A stretch of DNA of 49,555 nucleotides, taken from assembly GCA_002503845.1 (NCBI GenBank), contig DASO01000015.1:1-49555 (forward strand), written 5' to 3'. Shown here piece by piece: positions 42,143-49,555 of the stretch. Numbering within the stretch: the stretch's first letter is position 1; every line of letters starts with the position of its first letter. The DNA is from Euryarchaeota archaeon UBA24 (GTDB lineage Archaea > Halobacteriota > Halobacteria > Halobacteriales > Hikarchaeaceae). Position numbers and translations under genes: made by a program. The notes beneath the pieces are model-generated. The model did no database searches. It was given only the letters and a program-made list of their open reading frames with translations, and was not told the DNA's origin.

Positions 42143-42796
42143 ATGTTTGAATTTATCGGGCACAGTTTTGCAGATCAGCCAATGATTAGCATAATCGCAA
42201 TTGGTATTTTGATAGGGATTGGACATTCTTTCGAAATAGACCATATTTTGGCAGTGACCACATTGGTAAGTGAAAAAAAATATGCAGCCCCCTGGAAAAT
42301 TGGGAGTTCGTGGGGGATTGGGCATTCGATCACCACGGGGGTAATAGGAACTTTATTGCTATTTTTAGATGTTAAATTGCCAGGGTCATTATATGAAGTG
42401 GGAGAAATTGCAGTTGGGATTACACTGATATATATAGGGTTAAAATATTTAGTTTTTAAAGAGGTAAGAAATACCCACAAACACAAACATGGAAGTGAAT
42501 TCGGTCACTTAAATCCTATGCAAAAATTGTCTGATTGGAACGTAACATCAGTATTGGTAGGAATGATCCATGGGGTTGCAGGTAGTGGGTTCTTAATTCT
42601 ATTACTCATAACATCATCAGAAACGATGGATGGGGTCCTTTTTCTTAGTTCATTTTGTATTTCCATTATAGTGACAATGGGGATTGTAGCTCAATTATGG
42701 AAAAAACTTCAAGGTATCCATGAAAAGGGCATGGGGAACATTGCAGGGGTTGTAAGTATAATTGCGGGTTTGTTGCTCATAGTGGAATACATTTGA
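42143..42796 (+). CDS. NicO/UreH-like metal-transport membrane protein
   Basis: The 217-aa protein has six or so membrane helices. The first helix carries H28-x4-D33-H34 (GHSFEIDH), the HX4DH signature of nickel/cobalt transporters. A His-rich loop (THKHKHGSEFGH, about 111-122) and a second GMIHGVAGSG motif in the second half also fit. Nickel or cobalt uptake or efflux is plausible; the next rightward gene makes adenosylcobalamin, which would fit cobalt. TTTTAAATTATAT about 20-27 nt upstream suggests a leaderless mRNA. Confidence 0.78.
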   Translation: MFEFIGHSFADQPMISIIAIGILIGIGHSFEIDHILAVTTLVSEKKYAAPWKIGSSWGIGHSITTGVIGTLLLFLDVKLPGSLYEVGEIAVGITLIYIGLKYLVFKEVRNTHKHKHGSEFGHLNPMQKLSDWNVTSVLVGMIHGVAGSGFLILLLITSSETMDGVLFLSSFCISIIVTMGIVAQLWKKLQGIHEKGMGNIAGVVSIIAGLLLIVEYI

Positions 42797-42846
42797 GCAA
42801 AGATTAATCGCAAAAAGAGACCCAGTTGTAGAGGGTGGTTTTTACA

Positions 42847-43080
42847 CTATAATGAGAATATACGAAAGGCCAAAACATTAAAAATCGGCTGATAGACCAC
42901 CCATAGGATAAAAAGAAATGCTAGTGCGTTTTTGAGATTGGTTGGTTCATAGAGGAATATTAAAATGAGAGCTAGAAAAATTTTGAAAAATACTACGTAC
43001 AAGATCCCGTAGACATACAATTGCTTTTTTGACCATGTGTTCCAGCCTTCAAAAGAGTAGCAATCTCGAAAGAACCCCAT
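42847..43080 (-). CDS. Small two-helix membrane protein, unknown
   Basis: The 77-aa frame has two hydrophobic segments (about residues 22-42 and 50-70), preceded by a polar N-terminus with several Trp/Tyr residues. I recognise no family. Support for a real gene comes from a CTTATATG element (43104-43111, minus strand) 24-31 nt before the ATG, the leaderless spacing used elsewhere in the window, and from the absence of any competing gene here. Confidence 0.5.
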   Translation of the reverse strand: MGFFRDCYSFEGWNTWSKKQLYVYGILYVVFFKIFLALILIFLYEPTNLKNALAFLFILWVVYQPIFNVLAFRIFSL

Positions 43081-43103
43081 GTCGAATTGGTGACTTGGAA
43101 CGG

Positions 43104-43111
43104 CATATAAG
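43104..43111 (-). promoter_or_regulatory. TATA box of the small membrane protein
   Basis: CTTATATG on the minus strand lies 24-31 nt before the ATG at 43080, consistent with leaderless transcription. Confidence 0.45.
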
Positions 43112-43293
43112 TTTTGGACATAGAATTAAAAATCAGTAGATAGGTGGAGTCTATCGATTTTAGTAAATATATAAACTGTATGATGGGATATATAAACAAT
43201 AGATAGAAATCAAACTTAGAAAACGCATATGTTTGTGGAAGATAGAATAGGTAAAACGATACCACCTCGCACAAAAGGAGCTGTAAAAATCAC

Positions 43294-43824
43294 ATGAAGA
43301 TATATACAAAGCGCGGAGATTTGGGAAAGACTGACTTGGCAAGTGGAGAGAGGGTAGATAAAGATGACATCAGAATTGAATCAGATGGCACCGTTGATGA
43401 ATTGAATTCGAGTATAGGGCTGGTTTCTATGGCAAAATATAGAGACATAGAGGCACATCTTAATGAAATTCAGAATCATCTACATATAATTCAAGCACAA
43501 CTTGCAAGAGTAGAAGAGGGAGGGGAGGTGAGGATAACATTCGAACATATTCAGTTAGTTGAAAGTTGGATTGATGATTGCGAGGAGGAATTAGAGCCAC
43601 TTCAATCGTTTATACTCCCAGGAGGGAGTGAGGAGGGTGCGAAATTACATAATTCAAGGGCGATATGTAGAAGAGCAGAGAGAAGGGTGGTTGCACTCTC
43701 TAAAGAAGGAAACGAAGTGGGATTGTGTATAGAATATCTAAATAGACTATCGGATGCCATGTTCGTATTTGCGCGTTTGATCAATCAACGCGAAGGGGTT
43801 GAGGAAAAAAATCCATCTTATTGA
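43294..43824 (+). CDS. PduO-type cob(I)alamin adenosyltransferase
   Basis: This enzyme transfers adenosyl from ATP to cob(I)alamin to make coenzyme B12. The 176-aa five-helix protein has the N-terminal ATP loop KIYTKRGDLGKTDLASGERV (residues about 2-21), DELNSSIG (about 35-42), RRAERRVVAL (about 126-135) and YLNRLSDAMFVFAR (about 149-162). The upstream region has several ATATAAA elements (43160-43200). It may be functionally linked to the NicO-like gene. Confidence 0.94.
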   Translation: MKIYTKRGDLGKTDLASGERVDKDDIRIESDGTVDELNSSIGLVSMAKYRDIEAHLNEIQNHLHIIQAQLARVEEGGEVRITFEHIQLVESWIDDCEEELEPLQSFILPGGSEEGAKLHNSRAICRRAERRVVALSKEGNEVGLCIEYLNRLSDAMFVFARLINQREGVEEKNPSY

Positions 43825-43859
43825 TAAAAGATTCTGCAAAAACCCAATAACGCTTAATA

Positions 43860-43870
43860 GATATAAAAAA
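43860..43870 (+). promoter_or_regulatory. TATA box of tRNA-Val
   Basis: GATATAAAAAA ends 20 nt before the mature tRNA 5' end at 43890, the expected spacing for an archaeal tRNA promoter. Confidence 0.6.
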
Positions 43871-43889
43871 GTAATAAGTCCATATACAG

Positions 43890-43964
43890 GGGTCGGTGGT
43901 CTAGTCTGGTTATGACGTCGCATTCACATTGCGGAGATCGCCAGTTCGAATCTGGCTCGACCCA
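43890..43964 (+). tRNA. tRNA-Val (anticodon CAC)
   Basis: Acceptor stem GGGTCGG/TCGACCC (last pair G-T), T arm GCCAG-TTCGAAT-CTGGC, anticodon stem TCGCA/TGCGG with loop TTCACAT, giving anticodon CAC (43925-43927). The discriminator is A; no encoded CCA and no intron. Confidence 0.95.
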
Positions 43965-44002
43965 TTTAGTATAGATTATAAATAGAAGAAATGGAAGGGT
44001 GA

Positions 44003-44686
44003 CTATCCTTCGAATTCGGGTGCGTTTTCAAATTGTTCTAAGTCGTTGAATCCAAGACCTAGGTGATTATAGATACGCGCATTACAACAGAGTAATCTGG
44101 CGGGGTAGTCCTCGCTAGCGTTTATATGTTGATGTGCAGTGTTAGTGGGGATGAAAATTACGTCGTTGGTTTCCCATAAAAATTTTTGGGGTTCTTTTGG
44201 CCACTCCCAGACAACTTTGTCCCTCATAACAGCGGTCGGATCCCAATGGAGATCGTATCCCTCCCCATCTAAAACAAATACCAACTCTTCGCTCATATGT
44301 CGATGTTTGCCTGATTTCCCTCCAGGAGGTATAATTTGCATATAGAGATCGGTGTTAACGGCACCTGTAGAGCCAAGGTCTCTCTCCATTTTTTCATTGA
44401 GAAGCCATTTTATTTTTCCTTGGGGAGAATCTTCCCAGGGCATCTCTTCTGGTTTGATAATTTTATGGAGAGGGCCGCGGGGTCCGTGTTGGGAAAGTGG
44501 GTTCTGTTTTGAATCCTCAAGGAATTCTTGATAGTGAGTTGTGGTTAGATTTCCACGCTCCCATTCATCGCGTTCGTCCATATGAATATAGTCATCAGGA
44601 ACCATTTCTTTGGTTCTTTTCCTATGCCTAGGTATATGATCAAATTCATAGTTATGAGGATCGTCGAAGTCAACGTTTTCTGCCAT
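44003..44686 (-). CDS. Cupin subunit B, copy 2
   Basis: This 227-aa single-cupin protein is clearly paralogous to the one at 23155-23757. Shared are IKPEEMPWE, the ligands in GKHRHMSEEL (H-x-H-x3-E), GEGYDLHWDP, the second-motif His in NTAHQHIN and the ending DLEQFENAPE. It has a longer, charged N-terminus (about 30 extra residues). It follows its partner cupin A copy 2 by 2 nt. The identity of conserved motifs across copies, including the inter-motif insertion, indicates an active enzyme rather than a decaying duplicate. Confidence 0.86.
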   Translation of the reverse strand: MAENVDFDDPHNYEFDHIPRHRKRTKEMVPDDYIHMDERDEWERGNLTTTHYQEFLEDSKQNPLSQHGPRGPLHKIIKPEEMPWEDSPQGKIKWLLNEKMERDLGSTGAVNTDLYMQIIPPGGKSGKHRHMSEELVFVLDGEGYDLHWDPTAVMRDKVVWEWPKEPQKFLWETNDVIFIPTNTAHQHINASEDYPARLLCCNARIYNHLGLGFNDLEQFENAPEFEG

Positions 44687-44688
44687 AG

Positions 44689-45474
44689 CTATACACCTGA
44701 CCTCTGGGTTGCAGATTTAACTGCTGCTTCTTCTTTAGAGAGCATCTGCCTCATCTGTGCATATTGATCATGATCTTCCTTAGAATATTCTTCACGGCCA
44801 ACGTTCCAATCGAATGGGGGAACCCAATTAGGATCTTTTGCGCGATCTCCAGGGGTGTGCCGAACTGTTCCTTGGTATACAAGATGTAAGAAATTGTAAA
44901 TTGGAAGTGAATTATATACTAAAAGGCGGCATGGTTTATCAGGATCAACGGAATAGTGTTCATGTACACATCCACCATGGATTACAATTAGATCTCCAGC
45001 TTCCCAAATATATTCCTCACCGTCGTGAATTTCATATCCCTTTCCCTCTAAAACATACATCATCGCTTCATTTTGATGAGCATGCTTTTTGTCGTCTGCT
45101 TCGGGGGCAAGGACGCGCTCCATGAGAGACATGCTTTGGGTCCTTCCTTTCCAAGGACGGACATAAGATCGTCCCCATGCTTTTGAGCCCTCAAGTAGAG
45201 AGTTCTCAGTTTTGGATTTGAGGGGGATATCAGACCCCTTTATTATTCGTTTGGCAGGGTCCCGTAATGCGGCCCATACTTCGCGATTATCGAAATGGCG
45301 CTCTGCCACTTCTTGTATAAATATTCTTCTATTACTGTATACTTTATCTGCAGGGCAGTCAACGGCTTGGATAGTTGTCGTTGATCCACCATCTGCACGT
45401 ACGTCGAGAAGACCCCGATGTTTCTTTTTTGTTTGATTTGGATCGGAGGAATGCTCATGTTTGTGTTTTGACAT
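44689..45474 (-). CDS. Cupin subunit A, copy 2
   Basis: The 261-aa protein is the paralogue of the one at 22443-23153. Shared segments are the LRDP-x-KR-x-I-(R/K)-GS-(D/E)-IP block, VRPW, the ligands in KKHAHQNEAM, GYEIHDG, WEAGDL and GG-x-VH-x-HYS. As in copy 1, the usual cupin Glu position is Ala within QNEA, so a three-His metal site is predicted. The N-terminus is His/Lys-rich (KHKHEHSS). It is first in the two-gene unit with cupin B copy 2. Confidence 0.86.
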   Translation of the reverse strand: MSKHKHEHSSDPNQTKKKHRGLLDVRADGGSTTTIQAVDCPADKVYSNRRIFIQEVAERHFDNREVWAALRDPAKRIIKGSDIPLKSKTENSLLEGSKAWGRSYVRPWKGRTQSMSLMERVLAPEADDKKHAHQNEAMMYVLEGKGYEIHDGEEYIWEAGDLIVIHGGCVHEHYSVDPDKPCRLLVYNSLPIYNFLHLVYQGTVRHTPGDRAKDPNWVPPFDWNVGREEYSKEDHDQYAQMRQMLSKEEAAVKSATQRSGV

Positions 45475-45512
45475 TAATAAGCCTCTATTGAAGATATAGA
45501 TTCTTTTTGTAA

Positions 45513-46739
45513 TTAAAGTTTTATTTTAAAAATACCTATCAATTTTACCAAAATTATCAAAAATCCACGGAGAGAAACGCGCCATAGGTATAGAATCAAT
45601 TGTCCAAGTTCCCAAATTGGACTGAAATCTTGAGAAACGTCCGCTGTAGTTTGTTTCTTCGTATTCGCATTGATTGATTCTATTGAGTCTTCTAAGAGTT
45701 TATTCGGAGAGGGATTTGGCAGAGATACCGGCTTAGAAGGTTCAATTCGTTTTGTAGAAGGGAGAGGGGGGTTTGCATCCAGTTCTGATGTCAATTCCAG
45801 AATACGGTTTTCTAGGTCTTTGATACGAGAATTTTTGGAGGTGAGTTCGGTTCTCAATGCGTTCGGATCCAGTTTAGGGGGAGGACCTTCTATAGAGCGT
45901 AGTTGTTCAATTAATTCGCTCTGATCTGATTTAAAAGTGGGGCGGACTATATCTGAAGTGTGGGGCGTTGCGCCCTCATCGAACGTTTCTTTCTGTTTTA
46001 TTGTGACTCTAGTAGTTTCATCCCAGTCTGTTACTAAAAATGCCTCTCCTGTTTTTAGAGAGGATATTTGATTTGCATAGTCAACTCCCAATGTTTGGTT
46101 TACTGCTTTTTTGTCTATCGCCCATGTAAAGCGGTGCCAAACGGACCAGCTACATTGGGTAATGAAATCTTTATCCACGGCGGATGGCCTTTGAGATATT
46201 CCACAAATTCCAAGTCCGCGTTTCCGTCCGCGTTTGGCTATTCGGATGATATTTTGTGCCAGCTCATCTACACCACCTTGTTGCGGAATAAATTCATGTA
46301 CTTCCTCAATTACAATTAAAAAGTGTTTCCGATGTTCTTTTTCCTTATGGAATAGTAACGTGACAACCTCATTGATGATTGATTTTGATTGTTCAGTTTT
46401 GAAAGTAGAGACATCTAGAATGATAGGTGCCCCTTGGATTAGCGCAAGGTCCGTGATTAGATCCACCCTTTCTAACGTTAATTCGACATCCGACTCTTCT
46501 TTTTGCCCCACGTGAATGAGATCTTTGAATTTCTCTTTCAAGCCACGATATTCACCATCAGTATCAATGATTAAGAGAGGGCAACGGTTCTTAAGAAGTT
46601 CTTCAATTACCACACTGGCCGTGTTGGATTTTCCAGATCCAGATTTGCCTGTAATAAAGCCACGTCCAGTGACAATAGACGGGATAGGCAAAGTAACACC
46701 ATCATTGGTTACTGTGATAGTTTTGGAATTCTGAGGCAT
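45513..46739 (-). CDS. HerA/FtsK-like ATPase with C-terminal membrane segment
   Basis: The 408-aa protein has an N-terminal HAS-like edge, Walker A GKSGSGKS (residues about 31-38), Walker B FLIVIEE (about 143), the HerA-type block AKRGRKRGLGICGISQRP (in the 170-190 range) with arginine finger candidates, then a coiled coil (about 290-318). A Pro/Ser-rich linker and a hydrophobic C-terminal segment (about 380-405) follow. HerA-type ATPases move DNA or protein; the membrane-like tail suggests a membrane-associated role. No NurA partner is visible. It is divergent from a four-helix membrane protein. Confidence 0.82.
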   Translation of the reverse strand: MPQNSKTITVTNDGVTLPIPSIVTGRGFITGKSGSGKSNTASVVIEELLKNRCPLLIIDTDGEYRGLKEKFKDLIHVGQKEESDVELTLERVDLITDLALIQGAPIILDVSTFKTEQSKSIINEVVTLLFHKEKEHRKHFLIVIEEVHEFIPQQGGVDELAQNIIRIAKRGRKRGLGICGISQRPSAVDKDFITQCSWSVWHRFTWAIDKKAVNQTLGVDYANQISSLKTGEAFLVTDWDETTRVTIKQKETFDEGATPHTSDIVRPTFKSDQSELIEQLRSIEGPPPKLDPNALRTELTSKNSRIKDLENRILELTSELDANPPLPSTKRIEPSKPVSLPNPSPNKLLEDSIESINANTKKQTTADVSQDFSPIWELGQLILYLWRVSLRGFLIILVKLIGIFKIKL

Positions 46740-46807
46740 TAAATAAACGATTTTTGGGCGCCATGTATATAGCCTTCCCTCTACTGAAATACAAGAGAGG
46801 AAAAATT

Positions 46808-47323
46808 ATGAAAGGGTTTAGAAAAAAAAGGAGGGCAAGAACGGTGGGTGTGAAAATAGATATTCCAAAAAAAATTAAAGGGGTTGTGAAAGGAATTAGA
46901 GAGATAACAAAATTAGTGAACAAGGTTGGATCGAGTAAATTGGGGAAGAATGGAGTTCAAGTTATATTTTTTACTTTGGTTTTTACATTGGCAGCAGTGG
47001 GGTTGGTGGGATTGATCAATGGTCAAAATACAGGAAGTGATGGGAGATTGGGATTTTATGTATTATTTAGTTCAGTGGTGTTCATAGTCACTATTTATTC
47101 TATAGAAAAAACGAAACGTAAGAATGCAATGGACATAATGAAAGTGGTAATTGCGATTACAATCTTTGGGTTCGTTCTAGTATCATTGTCTGGAGAAGGG
47201 TTGGTTAGAATAGTACAAGGGACAGGGTACACGTTGCAGACATATTTATATTTGGTAACAGGAGGGTTATTGTGTTCAGGAGTTGGTTGGTGGGTAATAC
47301 GACATTGGAAAGAATATACGTGA
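46808..47323 (+). CDS. Four-helix membrane protein with basic N-terminus
   Basis: The 171-aa protein (from ATG 46808) has a strongly basic N-terminal 50 residues (KGFRKKRRAR, DIPKKIKGVVKG) followed by four hydrophobic segments. I do not recognise a family. GAGAGG 7 nt before the ATG at 46808 decides the start; an in-frame ATG at 46754 would add 18 residues. It is divergent from the HerA-like ATPase, which also has a membrane tail, so a shared membrane complex is possible but unproven. Confidence 0.7.
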   Translation: MKGFRKKRRARTVGVKIDIPKKIKGVVKGIREITKLVNKVGSSKLGKNGVQVIFFTLVFTLAAVGLVGLINGQNTGSDGRLGFYVLFSSVVFIVTIYSIEKTKRKNAMDIMKVVIAITIFGFVLVSLSGEGLVRIVQGTGYTLQTYLYLVTGGLLCSGVGWWVIRHWKEYT

Positions 47324-47337
47324 AATGATATAGGAGA

Positions 47338-47925
47338 TTACCAATGAATTCCTATTTTTTTCCGTGCCCGTCGATATTCTAAATGTGTGTTCCAGCGAAT
47401 GGACGTGCCCACATGTTCGACTGTGTAAGGAGACCCACATTTGCGACAGCGATAGAAATGGAAGGGGTGAGTTACTGTTTTCGATGCGCGATGACGAATG
47501 GTTTTCCACTGGCAGTCTTTGTTTTTACAGATGAGATAGAATCTAGGGGAACAAAAGGCATCGCAATGAAGGGGTGCATCTAATTGTTGTGCTTTTTCTT
47601 TGAATAACGATCCGTGAGAAGTTGATCCATAGGTTTGATATTCCCATACGTGAATCAACTCATGTCGTATGATGCTCTTGAATTTCTCCCATCCATAGGC
47701 CTGGAAAGCTTTCCACGTAAGAGAGATGAGAATGTCAGGAGATCCGGGAGAAAATTTACAGCAAGCTGCCCGTTTTGTTGCACGACGAGATATAGTCCAA
47801 TGGATAACGGAAATGTCAATAGGTAATTTGATTGTTTTAGAATATTCAATCGCATGATCGATTAACTCCGAAGGAGTAGTTGGGTAAGAGATAGAGGTCC
47901 TTTTCAACGCGGGTTCTATCACCAT
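47338..47925 (-). CDS. SprT-like zinc metallopeptidase
   Basis: The 195-aa protein has the HExxH site H88-E-L-I-H92 in SIIRHELIHVWEYQ, a later His in SHGSLFKE and a C-terminal zinc ribbon (CKNKDC and CRKCG, about residues 133-138 and 160-164). SprT/Spartan-like proteases act on DNA-protein crosslinks in eukaryotes; haloarchaea have SprT-like proteins of this layout. It is 3 nt downstream of the endonuclease IV start-to-stop unit, in the same direction, which fits a DNA-repair pairing. Confidence 0.87.
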   Translation of the reverse strand: MVIEPALKRTSISYPTTPSELIDHAIEYSKTIKLPIDISVIHWTISRRATKRAACCKFSPGSPDILISLTWKAFQAYGWEKFKSIIRHELIHVWEYQTYGSTSHGSLFKEKAQQLDAPLHCDAFCSPRFYLICKNKDCQWKTIRHRASKTVTHPFHFYRCRKCGSPYTVEHVGTSIRWNTHLEYRRARKKIGIHW

Positions 47926-47928
47926 GGT

Positions 47929-48774
47929 TTAAGAATCGTCCCTTAATTCTCTTATTTTTTGAATGTCCCAAGAATGGTCTTTTTCGGCATCTATTGGCGT
48001 TTCTAGAACCATGGGAAGGTCTCTAAAGAGTTTGTGGTTGATGAGAGTTCTAAAGGGCCCCTCTCCGATTTCCCCATCTCCTATGTGTTCGTGTTCATCT
48101 TTTTTTGATCCGAATGGGTGCTTCGAATCGTTTAGATGTAAATAACGCACATTTTCAATGCCGATTGTCCCTTCAATTTCATCAATCATCTGAGAGATTT
48201 CTTCGTCAGTTCCAAATCCATATCCAGCAGAAAATAGGTGACAGGTATCAAGGCATACCCCTATCTCGTCGTATCCATATGTCGATTCTTCCACCATCGT
48301 TTGGAGTTCTGCGAACGTCTCCCCTAGAGTAGTGCCTTTTCCAGCAGTGTTCTCTAGAAGTAGTGTGACAGAGCTTGGGATCTCCAATTGAGAAAGTCGC
48401 ATGGCTATGTTCTTCAATCCTTTCTCAACCCCTTCTCCCGTGTGTGCACCGGGGTGGAAGGTATAATAGGGAATATCCAACTCTGCCGAGGCATCTAATT
48501 CTCCTTGAACAGTTGCAACGGATTTCTCTGCTAATTCTTCTTTTGGTGTTGCCAAATTGATTAGATACGTTCCGTGGACTATCCACGGTCCAACGTCTTT
48601 TTCTGAGCAGTATTTTTTAAATAGGTCTGCACCCTCTTTTTTGACTTCTCCCACTTTCCATCCCCGAGGAGAACCTACAAAAAGTTGACCGCAGTTTCCT
48701 TTTATTTCCACTTGGCGGTCGACCGCTTTTTCAACTCCACCTGCTGTTGAAACATGTGAACCAATCCTAAACAT
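47929..48774 (-). CDS. nfo: Endonuclease IV
   Basis: This AP endonuclease of base-excision repair (281 aa from 48774) is a xylose-isomerase-like TIM barrel with the family metal residues in FHPGAHTGEG, LLLENTAGKG, GVCLDTCHLFSAGY, LHLNDSKHPFGSKKDEHEHIGDG and VLETP. The ATG at 48774 (MFRIGSHVS) is preferred over one 5 codons earlier because homologues begin there and a TATA element lies at leaderless spacing. It is co-directional with sprT-like (3-nt gap). Confidence 0.95.
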   Translation of the reverse strand: MFRIGSHVSTAGGVEKAVDRQVEIKGNCGQLFVGSPRGWKVGEVKKEGADLFKKYCSEKDVGPWIVHGTYLINLATPKEELAEKSVATVQGELDASAELDIPYYTFHPGAHTGEGVEKGLKNIAMRLSQLEIPSSVTLLLENTAGKGTTLGETFAELQTMVEESTYGYDEIGVCLDTCHLFSAGYGFGTDEEISQMIDEIEGTIGIENVRYLHLNDSKHPFGSKKDEHEHIGDGEIGEGPFRTLINHKLFRDLPMVLETPIDAEKDHSWDIQKIRELRDDS

Positions 48775-48796
48775 AGTCTTTCTTAGCATGTCTTAG

Positions 48797-48806
48797 CAAT
48801 ATATTG
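48797..48806 (-). promoter_or_regulatory. TATA box of nfo
   Basis: CAATATATTG lies 23-32 nt before the ATG at 48774 on the minus strand. The spacing fits a leaderless mRNA and excludes the ATG at 48789 as the main start. Confidence 0.5.
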
Positions 48807-48910
48807 TAGGTTTTACTATCCGTGGCGTTCCATAACGAAGGGGCAGAGGAATTATTAAAATTGTAAGTTATATTTATTAAAAACAATATATCTTATACCA
48901 TATTTGGTCA

Positions 48911-48921
48911 GCTTTTTAAAG
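48911..48921 (+). promoter_or_regulatory. TATA box of the His-rich lipoprotein
   Basis: GCTTTTTAAAG lies about 33 nt before the ATG at 48954. An AAGGA Shine-Dalgarno-like site occurs 6 nt before that ATG, so a short leader is likely. Confidence 0.5.
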
Positions 48922-48953
48922 GGGAGATCGATAGAAGAATTCAAGGAAATTGT

Positions 48954-49555
48954 ATGGAAAAACTATATTCTATTTTAGTTTGTGTTCTGCTGATAACAAC
49001 AGTATTTGCAGGGTGTATTGGAGAAGTGCAAGAAGGAAGTTATAGTGAAGATGTAGGAGCAGAAAGTCACGATCATGCTGACCATTCTGACCACGATCAT
49101 GGGGAAGAAGATACTAAGAAAGAAGTTCCAAAAGAGCAGGTTTCCTCGATTATAGCACCCGGAGTACCTACGTTTGAGATATTATCAAAACATCCAGTAG
49201 AATGTGTAAATGAGAGTAATATTGTGGATATATTTATAGATGTATTTGGAGTCTATGTGATTGCCCCAGAAGATGCGCCGATAGAAAAAGTGCAACATAC
49301 TGCAAATGTATTGGCACAATACATAGACAATGACGAAGATGGAGTTCCAGATGATCCAAACGTATTGCGAGGATTAGTTGAGAACAATTATCTTTCCCCC
49401 GTGTGGACGGGGAAAGACAAAGAAGCGTTCCGTGATTATGTCAATACACATTGTGAAGATGTGGTAGTACTAGGCGCAAATATGTTTTATGGAGAGTTCG
49501 ATAGTGGAGGGCAGATAGAAAGTGGAGATAACTGGGTATTTGGTGGGATAGCAAA
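48954..49555 (+). CDS. His-rich secreted lipoprotein, 3' end outside the window
   Basis: The first 200 residues are visible; the gene runs off the window. It starts with a signal peptide and a lipobox-type VFAGC with Cys21, then a His/Asp/Glu-rich segment (about residues 38-55, with repeated H-x-D-H) that could bind zinc, copper or nickel. An EF-hand-like calcium loop DNDEDGVPDD follows at about residues 125-134. The mature domain is unrecognised. Surface metal binding or metal delivery is possible. Confidence 0.8.
   Translation, partial: MEKLYSILVCVLLITTVFAGCIGEVQEGSYSEDVGAESHDHADHSDHDHGEEDTKKEVPKEQVSSIIAPGVPTFEILSKHPVECVNESNIVDIFIDVFGVYVIAPEDAPIEKVQHTANVLAQYIDNDEDGVPDDPNVLRGLVENNYLSPVWTGKDKEAFRDYVNTHCEDVVVLGANMFYGEFDSGGQIESGDNWVFGGIA

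Noticed and set aside
42993..43274. Minus-strand 93-aa hydrophobic frame overlapping the small membrane gene
   Set aside because: Composition driven by AT-rich DNA; it conflicts with the better-supported gene at 42847-43080 and overlaps the promoter of the adenosyltransferase.
45513..48774. HerA-like ATPase, SprT-like protease and endonuclease IV as a defence island
   Set aside because: nfo and sprT are ordinary repair genes; there is no NurA, SIR2, nuclease effector or toxin-antitoxin pair, so a defence role is not supported.

Overview
The window is archaeal and looks like a close relative of the haloarchaea (class Halobacteria) that is not itself an extreme halophile. The evidence for archaea is direct: a doublet (fused) histone, aIF2-alpha, S27e, L44e, L15e, aIF1, Nop10, Sec61-beta, the recycling ATPase ABCE1/RLI, archaemetzincin, an archaeosortase, F420 genes (cofE, mer-like, fno), a class I CCA-adding enzyme, a tRNA-Met with a bulge-helix-bulge intron, and many TATA boxes 23-31 nt upstream of start codons (leaderless mRNAs). 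Several small proteins resemble families I know mainly from haloarchaea (HAH_0734 family, HVO_2523-type zinc finger, DUF5830, DUF7115, DUF7573, EMC6-like, TIGR01548 HAD). The DNA is visibly AT-rich and the proteins are not strongly acidic, which suits a marine sister lineage such as the Hikarchaeia (Marine Group IV). That assignment is an inference.

Layout. 1-3.4 kb: tRNA-Arg, RPA-like ssDNA-binding protein, amidase, histone, a tiny Cys-rich protein. 3.6-10.2 kb: CCA transferase, tRNA-Asn fused to an MscS-type channel transcript, then a leftward operon L44e-S27e-aIF2a-Nop10-ArtA-UbiD. 10.3-13.3 kb: haloarchaeal-type small proteins, intron-containing tRNA-Met, L15e, ferredoxin. 13.4-18.1 kb: electron-transfer-flavoprotein operon etfB-etfA-fixCX plus a small gene. 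18.1-25.2 kb: an accessory metabolic block (orphan nitrile hydratase beta subunit, Zn alcohol dehydrogenase, ornithine cyclodeaminase-like enzyme, SDR, a two-gene cupin module, Rieske ferredoxin, ACMSD-like amidohydrolase) with aIF1 embedded in it. 25.3-31 kb: RimI, dUTPase, orphan molybdopterin dehydrogenase large subunit, zinc ribbon, mer-cofE. 31-38.3 kb: candidate C/D-box RNA, EngB, NOG1-like GTPase, GMP reductase, HisE, PdxT, Sec61-beta, thioredoxin, F420-NADP oxidoreductase, HAD, UPF0146, archaemetzincin. 38.3-45.5 kb: ABCE1, EMC6-like, aminotransferase, NicO-like transporter, cobalamin adenosyltransferase, tRNA-Val, and a second copy of the cupin module. 45.5-49.6 kb: HerA-like ATPase, membrane protein, SprT-like protein, endonuclease IV, and a His-rich lipoprotein cut by the window edge.

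How the genes fit together: most of the window is housekeeping in haloarchaeal-like order. ETF, the fixCX quinone reductase and the ferredoxin suggest a respiratory chain fed by acyl-CoA or amino-acid dehydrogenases. The most distinctive content is the duplicated two-gene cupin module and its neighbours (Rieske protein, metal-dependent amidohydrolase, SDR, ADH, cyclodeaminase, UbiD, orphan Mo-dehydrogenase, orphan nitrile hydratase beta, amidase). Together they suggest a capacity to degrade aromatic or nitrogenous organic compounds whose substrate cannot be named from sequence alone.
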